Positions 5,930-10,301 of a DNA stretch of 12,077 bases are shown in pieces. The notes beneath the pieces are model-generated. The model made no database searches, was not told the origin of the DNA, and saw only the letters and a list, made by a program, of their open reading frames with translations. The DNA is taken from positions 1 through 12,077 of the forward strand of contig DATDRS010000305.1 of the NCBI GenBank assembly GCA_035291605.1, written 5' to 3'. The stretch is from DATDRS01 sp035291605 (GTDB taxonomy: Bacteria; Chloroflexota; Anaerolineae; Anaerolineales; UBA6663). Position 1 is the stretch's first letter. The number at the start of each line of letters is the position of its first letter. The translations under genes and the position numbers were made by a program.

Positions 5930-5944
5930 TCACCTGCCTTTCTG
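5930..5944 (-). repeat. 15-mer shared with flp upstream region (copy 2)
   Basis: The minus strand reads CAGAAAGGCAGGTGA, identical to 3220-3234 and in the same orientation. It begins 16 bases downstream of the candidate glmS -10 element (5961-5966), so it would fall at the very start of the transcript. Confidence 0.5.
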
Positions 5945-5960
5945 CTATCGTATGTGAGAC

Positions 5961-5990
5961 ATTCTACCAAAGGACGCCAGCGCCGCACAA
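5961..5990 (-). promoter_or_regulatory. Candidate sigma-70-type promoter for glmS
   Basis: On the minus strand TTGTGC (5990-5985) is followed after 18 bases by TAGAAT (5966-5961), five of six matches to the -10 consensus and three of six to -35. It sits just after the DUF512 stop (6005) and points at glmS, predicting a leader of about 500 bases. Confidence 0.45.
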
Positions 5991-6004
5991 GATGGCCCCT
6001 GGTA

Positions 6005-7483
6005 CTACAGGTATTTCTCCACCGCCCAGCCGCCGGCCTTCATCACCTCCGGCGGGATGACTTCGCTCGCCGGGTCAATCCGCAAGGCGCTCTCGCCGGT
6101 GAAAGCGTCGAGCACGTCCCCCATCGCATCGGCCAGAAACACGGGCCGGTCGAACGCCCGCGCAATTTTCAGCGGCGACACGTCGTCCAGGCTGATCCCC
6201 TGCGGGTGGTCAAACATGACGCGCGGCAGGACGACGAACTCGCCCAGCGCCCTGCTGCTGAGCTGCGCGATCACGTCCGCGCCCATGAGCAGGCCCGCCA
6301 CGCTGATCGTATGCCCCAGCCGCTCGTTGAGCACCGGCATAACCTCCAGCTGCGTCCCTGCCAGCTCATTAAACTCATCCGCCGTCTTTTTCAACGTCGG
6401 CGCAAAGAGCGTCCCGGTCGCCAGCGTCGCTTTACGGCCCGCCAAAGTGATCCGTGAGGCGGGATGCGCGTCCCGGTGCACGTGCCTGCTCCCTCTGACT
6501 TCCGACTTCTGACTTCTGATTTCTCTCCTCACCCTCCGCCAATCCTCCAGAAAGTTCCTCACCATCCCCTGCCCGTTCTCTTCGAGCGCGAGGCCGTCAT
6601 AGGCTTCCTTCGGCGGGATGGGCGTCCCGGTCATCAGATACCACTCGTCGGTGGCGTACACCAGGCGGACGCCAAGCTTCAGGAGATATTCGGCCTGCCA
6701 GCGGTGAACCGTACCGAGCACCACCCGCGTTTCCTCCGCCGTGTGCGGGCGATGCCCGTACTTGTGATGCCGGGTCAGGCCCACAGGCACGACGCTCACC
6801 GACCGCACCGCCGGATGAAACTCCGCCAGATCGCGCGCCGACTTTTCCATCCACCGGCCGTCGTTCAACCCCGGCGTGATGACGAGCTGCGTGTGCATTT
6901 CAATCCCGCGCCCGGCCAGCCAGCGGATCTGCTCCAGCACGTCCGGGGCCTTGGGGTTGGCGAGGCAGGCGCGGCGGTTTTCGAGGTCGGTGGAGTGGAC
7001 GGAGATGTAGAGCGGCGAGAGGCGCTGCTGCGCGATGCGCCCCCAGTCGCGTTCACTCAAATTCGTCAGCGTGACGAAATGGCCGTACAGGAACGAATAC
7101 CGGTAATCGTCGTCCTTGATATACAACGTGCGCCTCATGCGCGGCGCGGTCTGCAGGACGAAGCAGAACGGGCACAGGTTGTTGCAGCGGCGGATGTCAA
7201 CGTCGAACGTGGGGTGGGTGAACTCGAGGCCCAGGGGTTGACCTTCGGGCCTGGGGCGTGAGGCGTGACGCGTGACCCCGTCCCGCCGATAGACGATCTC
7301 CACTTCATCTTCGGCGGCGTAGAACTGCACGTCAATCACGTCCTCGACCGGGCGGCCGTTGACGGCGAGCACTTCGTCGCCAGGACGGAGGCCCAGGGCG
7401 GCGGCGAGGGAACGCGAGGCGACGCTTTGGAGGAGGCCGCCGTGGGAGGGTAAGTGGAGATCAGAGATTGGAGAGTGGGACAC
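6005..7483 (-). CDS. DUF512 family protein: PDZ-like domain plus radical SAM domain
   Basis: A 492-residue protein. Residues 16-68 are a PDZ-like domain (GLRPGDEVLAVNGRPVEDVIDVQFY). C100-x3-C104-x2-C107 (CNNLCPFC) is the radical-SAM iron-sulphur cysteine motif, followed by FVLQ, the family-typical LYIKDDDYRYSFLYGHFVTLTNL, and SVHST. The rest is the DUF512 region, with TGTLFAP, NERLGHTISVAGLL and VMFDHPQGISLDD. Such proteins are widespread in Chloroflexota, Firmicutes and cyanobacteria, often near der or lipid genes; the reaction is unknown. The start is the GTG at 7483; there is no ATG upstream or near, and the first ~15 residues fall in a period-7 repeat, so the true start is uncertain. Residues 318-346 (basic, RREIRSQKSEVRG...) are encoded by an 84-base period-7 array and look like an insertion. 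It ends in a clean TAG. Confidence 0.92.
   Translation of the reverse strand: MSHSPISDLHLPSHGGLLQSVASRSLAAALGLRPGDEVLAVNGRPVEDVIDVQFYAAEDEVEIVYRRDGVTRHASRPRPEGQPLGLEFTHPTFDVDIRRCNNLCPFCFVLQTAPRMRRTLYIKDDDYRYSFLYGHFVTLTNLSERDWGRIAQQRLSPLYISVHSTDLENRRACLANPKAPDVLEQIRWLAGRGIEMHTQLVITPGLNDGRWMEKSARDLAEFHPAVRSVSVVPVGLTRHHKYGHRPHTAEETRVVLGTVHRWQAEYLLKLGVRLVYATDEWYLMTGTPIPPKEAYDGLALEENGQGMVRNFLEDWRRVRREIRSQKSEVRGSRHVHRDAHPASRITLAGRKATLATGTLFAPTLKKTADEFNELAGTQLEVMPVLNERLGHTISVAGLLMGADVIAQLSSRALGEFVVLPRVMFDHPQGISLDDVSPLKIARAFDRPVFLADAMGDVLDAFTGESALRIDPASEVIPPEVMKAGGWAVEKYL
6447..6530. repeat. Period-7 array inside the DUF512 gene (12 units, 84 bases)
   Basis: Twelve 7-base units in one phase: GTGATCC, GTGAGGC and GGGATGC at one end, weakly matching units in the middle, then TGACTTC, CGACTTC, TGACTTC, TGATTTC. 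Twelve times seven is 84, a multiple of three, so the reading frame is intact. It encodes about 28 low-complexity, basic residues (318-346) between NFLEDWR and the conserved TGTLFAP segment. The ends are clear; the central units are degenerate. Confidence 0.6.
7256..7276. repeat. Three 7-base repeats inside the DUF512 gene
   Basis: GCGTGAG, GCGTGAC and GCGTGAC lie in tandem (21 bases, seven codons) where the protein reads VTRHASR, between the PDZ-like domain and the conserved LGLEF segment. The units resemble those of the 6447-6530 and 9501-9577 arrays. Confidence 0.5.
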
Positions 7484-7488
7484 TCACT
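7454..7488. repeat. Short period-7 array at the DUF512 start
   Basis: Units GTGGAGA, TCAGAGA, TTGGAGA, GTGGGAC, ACTCACT. It covers the proposed GTG start (7483) and the first codons, suggesting that the annotated N-terminus (SHSPISDLHL) is repeat-derived. Confidence 0.4.
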
Positions 7489-7525
7489 GACCTGCTCGTG
7501 AAGGGTCAAGAGGCATGGGAGGGGT

Positions 7526-7550
7526 AGAGACGTTCCGGCGGAGCGTCTCT
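7526..7550. other. 7-bp stem-loop upstream of DUF512
   Basis: AGAGACG at 7526-7532 pairs with CGTCTCT at 7544-7550; the loop contains an inner CCG/CGG pair. It directly abuts the larger inverted-repeat element, whose first arm begins AGAGAG two bases later. No T-run follows on either strand. Confidence 0.4.
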
Positions 7551-7551
7551 A

Positions 7552-7643
7552 AGAGAGTGTCCTCAAACGCTCCCTAACCGCGTCCCCGCGGTTGGGAACG
7601 CCCGCGAGGACGCGGACTTTGAGCGAGTTTGAGGACGCTTTCT
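7552..7643. mobile_element. 92-base inverted-repeat element, MITE-like candidate
   Basis: The ends form an imperfect 21-23-bp inverted repeat: left arm 7552-7572 and right arm 7621-7643. Both read AGARAGYGTCCTCAAAC inwards and then end in GCTC, with a two-base length difference. Inside is a perfect AACCGCG-TCCC-CGCGGTT hairpin (7575-7592). There is no ORF. Non-coding DNA with terminal inverted repeats in a gap is what a MITE or decayed IS end pair looks like, but no clear target-site duplication is visible (left flank TCTA, right flank AATG). A structured RNA or bidirectional terminator is an alternative. Confidence 0.4.
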
Positions 7644-7703
7644 AATGCGTCGTGATAAGCGATAGGCTGAACCCAATACGAACACGGCCCCGCCGGCCAT
7701 AGG

Positions 7704-7723
7704 GGTCATGGCCCGCCATGACC
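7704..7723. promoter_or_regulatory. 9-2-9 perfect palindrome, candidate operator
   Basis: GGTCATGGC and GCCATGACC are exact reverse complements separated by CC. It lies about 94 bases after the dodecin stop and 220 before the DUF512 start. Size and symmetry suit a dimeric repressor site; a hairpin at the dodecin transcript end is an alternative, though no T-run follows. Confidence 0.4.
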
Positions 7724-7816
7724 TGCGGAGGACACGCAGATATGAGGTTCACCCAGGCGCGCGCACGACTGCGGCCGGGTCAACGGATCAAAGAGAGCGG
7801 CGCGCCAGAGCGCGGA

Positions 7817-8032
7817 TCAGTCTTTGCCTTCGTACTTGAAGGAGACCTTGATTTTCACCCGGTAGCTGGCCACCTTACCCTCTTCTAACTGCATGTCGAG
7901 TTCGACGACCTCGGCGACGCGCAGATCGCGCAGGCTCTTCGCCGCTTGCGCGACCGCGGCCGCCGCCGCCTTCTCCCACGACTCGGGGCTGGTCCCGACC
8001 AGTTCGATGACCTTGTAAACACTCTCTGGCAT
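7817..8032 (-). CDS. Dodecin family flavin-binding protein
   Basis: A 71-residue protein, normal for bacterial dodecins. VYKVIELVGTSPESWEKAAAAAV, then LRDLRVAEVVELDM and a final beta strand YRVKIKVSFKYEG, follow the dodecin pattern of a beta strand, one helix and two more strands. Dodecins assemble into hollow dodecamers that bind flavins (riboflavin, FMN or FAD) in pairs, usually stacked on a Trp; W19 in the SWEKA segment is at the expected place. The role is flavin storage and protection from light or redox damage in the cytoplasm. GAGGAGG lies five to six bases before the ATG and supports the start. The gene begins 47 bases after the upstream acyltransferase gene and may be its operon partner, although no functional link is evident. 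Confidence 0.95.
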   Translation of the reverse strand: MPESVYKVIELVGTSPESWEKAAAAAVAQAAKSLRDLRVAEVVELDMQLEEGKVASYRVKIKVSFKYEGKD

Positions 8033-8079
8033 GAGGGCCTCCTCGCGCCCAGATGGGCGCGCTGAACAGACGATGGAAA

Positions 8080-8853
8080 CTACAGCCGTTCAACCGTCTC
8101 CATCGTCGCTTTCGACAAGTCGGCGTAATACCCGCGCCGGTGTTCGGGGAGCATGGCGGCGAGGAGGTACATGGCCTCGTCCGTCATCAGCCGCAGGCGC
8201 TCGCGCGGCAGGCGGCCCGGCGTCGGCTTGAAGCGAAACGGCCGGCCCAAGGTGAAATAGGCGCCGGGCTTGCGCCGGTTCCACGGCCCCATGAGCGTGG
8301 GATAGCCGGGCGTGTTCTCGAGCGCCACCGGGATGATCGGCGCGCCGCTCTTGTAACCAATGTAGGCAATGCCTTCACGCGCCTGCGCCAGCGCCGGATG
8401 CCGGTGGGCTTCGGGCGCGATCAAAATCACCTCGCCCGCCGCCAGCACGGCGAGCGCGCGCTCCAGGGCGCGCCGGTCGAGTTCCTCACGGTGCACGGGG
8501 ATCACGTCCCACAGCCAGGGGAAGACGCCCCAGCCGGGAATGCGGTAGACCTCTATCTTCGCCAGCGGGATGATGTTGCGCGGCAGGTTGCCCAGCACCA
8601 CGACCGGGTCAACGAACGCGATGTGGTTGATCATCAGGATCGCCGGGCCGGTCGGGGGCAGGTTCTCCACGCCGGAGATGCGCGCGTAGTCAATCCGGGC
8701 GAACACCCGCCAGCCAATGTGGGTGATGGCCCAGCGCAAAACGCGCCGTATCGGCTCGCGGCGGGCGTGATCGTACTGGCGCCAGGCCGTCTTGCGCGGC
8801 TGACGGACGGCTTGCGACCTGTCTGGCGAGGGAGCGAGTTCATCGTTTGCCAT
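8080..8853 (-). CDS. PlsC-like 1-acyl-glycerol-3-phosphate acyltransferase family protein
   Basis: A 257-residue lysophospholipid acyltransferase-family protein, expected to be attached to the inner face of the membrane and to transfer an acyl chain to a glycerolipid acceptor. The catalytic NH(x4)D motif is present as N76-H77-IAFV-D82. Block II appears as VIPVHRE (117-123). Block III, usually PEG-T/S-R, is APEAHRH here (146-152): Glu and Arg are kept but Gly-Thr is replaced by Ala-His, which may alter acceptor choice. Block IV is IIPVALEN (173-180). Residues 1-30 are a polar extension absent from the neighbouring paralogue. It starts 29 bases after that paralogue's stop; the ribosome site is weak (AGAG), so translation may depend on the upstream gene. 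The substrate cannot be fixed from sequence. Confidence 0.88.
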   Translation of the reverse strand: MANDELAPSPDRSQAVRQPRKTAWRQYDHARREPIRRVLRWAITHIGWRVFARIDYARISGVENLPPTGPAILMINHIAFVDPVVVLGNLPRNIIPLAKIEVYRIPGWGVFPWLWDVIPVHREELDRRALERALAVLAAGEVILIAPEAHRHPALAQAREGIAYIGYKSGAPIIPVALENTPGYPTLMGPWNRRKPGAYFTLGRPFRFKPTPGRLPRERLRLMTDEAMYLLAAMLPEHRRGYYADLSKATMETVERL

Positions 8854-8882
8854 CGGTCATTCACTCTTTTCGCAGCCAGAAA

Positions 8883-9530
8883 TCACGTTTTGCGGGCATA
8901 CACACCCCGATACTCCGGCGGCAGGAGCGCCGCGATGCGCCGCATGATCTCATCCGCCGCCTCGCGGCGGCTCATCTCCGGCGGCAAATGGTAAGGCTGA
9001 CCGAAGGTTAGTGTAACACAAGGTCGGCGCAGGCGGCGCCACGCGGCGAGGACGCGCGGCCACGCGGTTCCGGTGATCCCGACCGGGAGAATCGCCGCCC
9101 GGCTGTGGAGCGCGATAAATCCGGCTCCCTCTTTCGCCCGTTCGAGCGCGTGCGTCAGGCTCTCGCGGCCCTCCGGCGCGACGAGCAGCGCCCTGCCCGA
9201 CCGTAAGACTTCGATCGCCTGCTGGAGCGCAGCCCGCTCCGGTTCTCCACGCCGCACGGGGATCATGCCGTAGGCGCGGGCCAGCCGGCCGACGACCGGC
9301 CAGCCCAAAACCTCCGCCTTCCCGATGACGGCCAGGTCACGGGGCGTAAATCCCATGAGCAGGACGGAATCCGCGCCGCCAAGATGATTCATGGTGATCA
9401 AAACGCCGCCGGAGCGCGGCACGTTCTCCAGGCCTCGGACGGTGAGACGCAGCGAAAGTCGGACGGCGAGTCGGGCGAGGCGTGGGAGACAGCGTTTGAC
9501 AGTCAAGAGTCGAAGTGATAGGCGGCGCAT
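8883..9530 (-). CDS. PlsC-like acyltransferase family protein (first of pair)
   Basis: A 215-residue acyltransferase with NH(x4)D at N48-H49-LGGA-D54, block II MIPVRRGE (89-96), a block III close to consensus, VAPEGRES (117-124), and block IV ILPVGI (147-152). Residues 1-30 (RLSLRLLTV...LAVRLSLRLTV) form a basic amphipathic segment that could bind the membrane. Likely activity is acylation of lysophosphatidate or a related lipid in phospholipid synthesis. It follows cmk by about 34 bases. In many bacteria plsC-type genes sit beside cmk, so this pair is an expected arrangement. The ATG at 9530 has no clear ribosome site, and a period-7 array (9501-9577) covers the junction and the first codons, so the start could lie slightly downstream. 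The paralogue immediately downstream has a divergent block III, suggesting two different acyl-transfer steps. Confidence 0.88.
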   Translation of the reverse strand: MRRLSLRLLTVKRCLPRLARLAVRLSLRLTVRGLENVPRSGGVLITMNHLGGADSVLLMGFTPRDLAVIGKAEVLGWPVVGRLARAYGMIPVRRGEPERAALQQAIEVLRSGRALLVAPEGRESLTHALERAKEGAGFIALHSRAAILPVGITGTAWPRVLAAWRRLRRPCVTLTFGQPYHLPPEMSRREAADEIMRRIAALLPPEYRGVYARKT

Positions 9531-9577
9531 GATCCGTGATGCGTCGTCTATTCACGATCACGTTTCACGCCTCAGGC
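9501..9577. repeat. Period-7 array across the cmk/acyltransferase junction
   Basis: Eleven units in one phase: AGTCAAG, AGTCGAA and GTGATAG at the left, ATGATCC and GTGATGC in the middle, then ATTCACG, ATCACGT and TTCACGC, which are of reverse-complement type. It includes the last codons of cmk and the first ten of the acyltransferase. The GTGATCC/GTGATGC units match those at 6447-6467. Confidence 0.55.
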
Positions 9578-10260
9578 CCCGCCTCAATTAACTGTTCAAT
9601 CGCCGCGACGACTCCCAGCAGATCGAGGCCGGTCGTGTCCAGCTGAAGCGCATCTTCCGCCGCGCGCAGGGGGGCGAGGGCGCGCGAAGAGTCAATGCGA
9701 TCACGCTCGCGCAAATTGGCGAGGATGTCTGCGTAGGTGCGCGCCTGCGCGCCGCCGCGCGCCTGCTCTTCCTGAAAACGCCGGCGGGCGCGGGCCTCGA
9801 TCGAGGCGGTCAGGAAAACCTTGAGGTCGGCTTCCGGCAAGATCACCGTGCCCACGTCACGCCCGACCATCACCACCTTGCCGCGCAACCCGACGCGCCG
9901 CATCTGCTCCGTGAGGCAGCGCCGCACGTCCTGCATCGCCGCGACGAGCGAGACGCTGTTCTCCACGTCCTTGCTGCGAATGGCCCAGGTGATGTCTTCG
10001 CCGTCGGCCAGGACGGTCGAGTCGCGCCCGTCGTCCACCGTGGGGGGCTGGATGTCAATGTGAACCCGCTCGGTCAGCGCGGTCACTGCCGCAGCATCGC
10101 GGGCCGAGCCGAGTTTGCGCAGGGCGAGGCAGGTCACGGCGCGATACATGACGCCGGTGTCGAAGAAGAGATAGCCTAATTTGTCCGCCAGCCGCTTGCC
10201 GACGGTGGATTTGCCGGAGGCCACCGGGCCGTCAATAGCAATCATAGAGGGGAGGGGCAT
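9565..10260 (-). CDS. cmk: Cytidylate kinase
   Basis: Phosphorylates CMP and dCMP with ATP; CMP is also the by-product of phospholipid head-group transfer, which fits the adjacent acyltransferases. From the ATG at 10260 the protein has 231 residues, the usual length. The P-loop is GPVASGKST (11-19), followed by FDTGVMYRAVT (33-43), the typical nucleoside-binding MVGRDVGTVILPEAD (121-135) and the C-terminal RDRIDSSRALAPL...AEDALQLDTTGL. The same frame is open further upstream to 10413, but that extension overlaps the upstream gene and contains period-7 repeat sequence. The alternative start at 10245 (MIAIDGP) would remove five residues. Neither has a good ribosome site, so the start is uncertain by these few codons. 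The gene lies about 40 bases after the upstream glycosyltransferase-like gene. Confidence 0.96.
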   Translation of the reverse strand: MPLPSMIAIDGPVASGKSTVGKRLADKLGYLFFDTGVMYRAVTCLALRKLGSARDAAAVTALTERVHIDIQPPTVDDGRDSTVLADGEDITWAIRSKDVENSVSLVAAMQDVRRCLTEQMRRVGLRGKVVMVGRDVGTVILPEADLKVFLTASIEARARRRFQEEQARGGAQARTYADILANLRERDRIDSSRALAPLRAAEDALQLDTTGLDLLGVVAAIEQLIEAGPEA

Positions 10261-10266
10261 GAGGGA

Positions 10267-10301
10267 GTAACCAGTGACCAGTGATCGGTGATCGGAAATT
10301 A
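10267..10301. repeat. Period-7 array between the GT39-like gene and cmk
   Basis: Units GTAACCA, GTGACCA, GTGATCG, GTGATCG and a weaker GAAATTA fill almost the whole gap, ending in the stop codon of the upstream gene (10299-10301). Confidence 0.55.

Larger units (their letters stand above)
5451..6004 (-). promoter_or_regulatory. 554-base upstream region of glmS
   Basis: There is no convincing gene between the DUF512 stop and glmS. It contains, in transcription order, a candidate promoter (5961-5990), the shared 15-mer (5930-5944), a period-7 array (5753-5808), a 7-bp GGGGTCG/CGACCCC stem-loop (5697-5714), a 6-bp CGCCCG/CGGGCG stem followed on the plus strand by TTTATT (5628-5649), and a large period-7 foldback (5495-5606) ending about 45 bases before the glmS start. 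If transcribed, the leader would be heavily structured. I see no match to the conserved core of the glmS ribozyme. Confidence 0.6.
7484..7816. other. 333-base gap between dodecin and DUF512 genes
   Basis: No coding region is evident on either strand. It holds a 7-bp stem-loop (AGAGACG 7526-7532 / CGTCTCT 7544-7550), a 92-base inverted-repeat element (7552-7643) and a 9-2-9 palindrome (7704-7723). Whatever promoter drives DUF512 should be here, but I cannot identify a convincing one. Confidence 0.55.
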
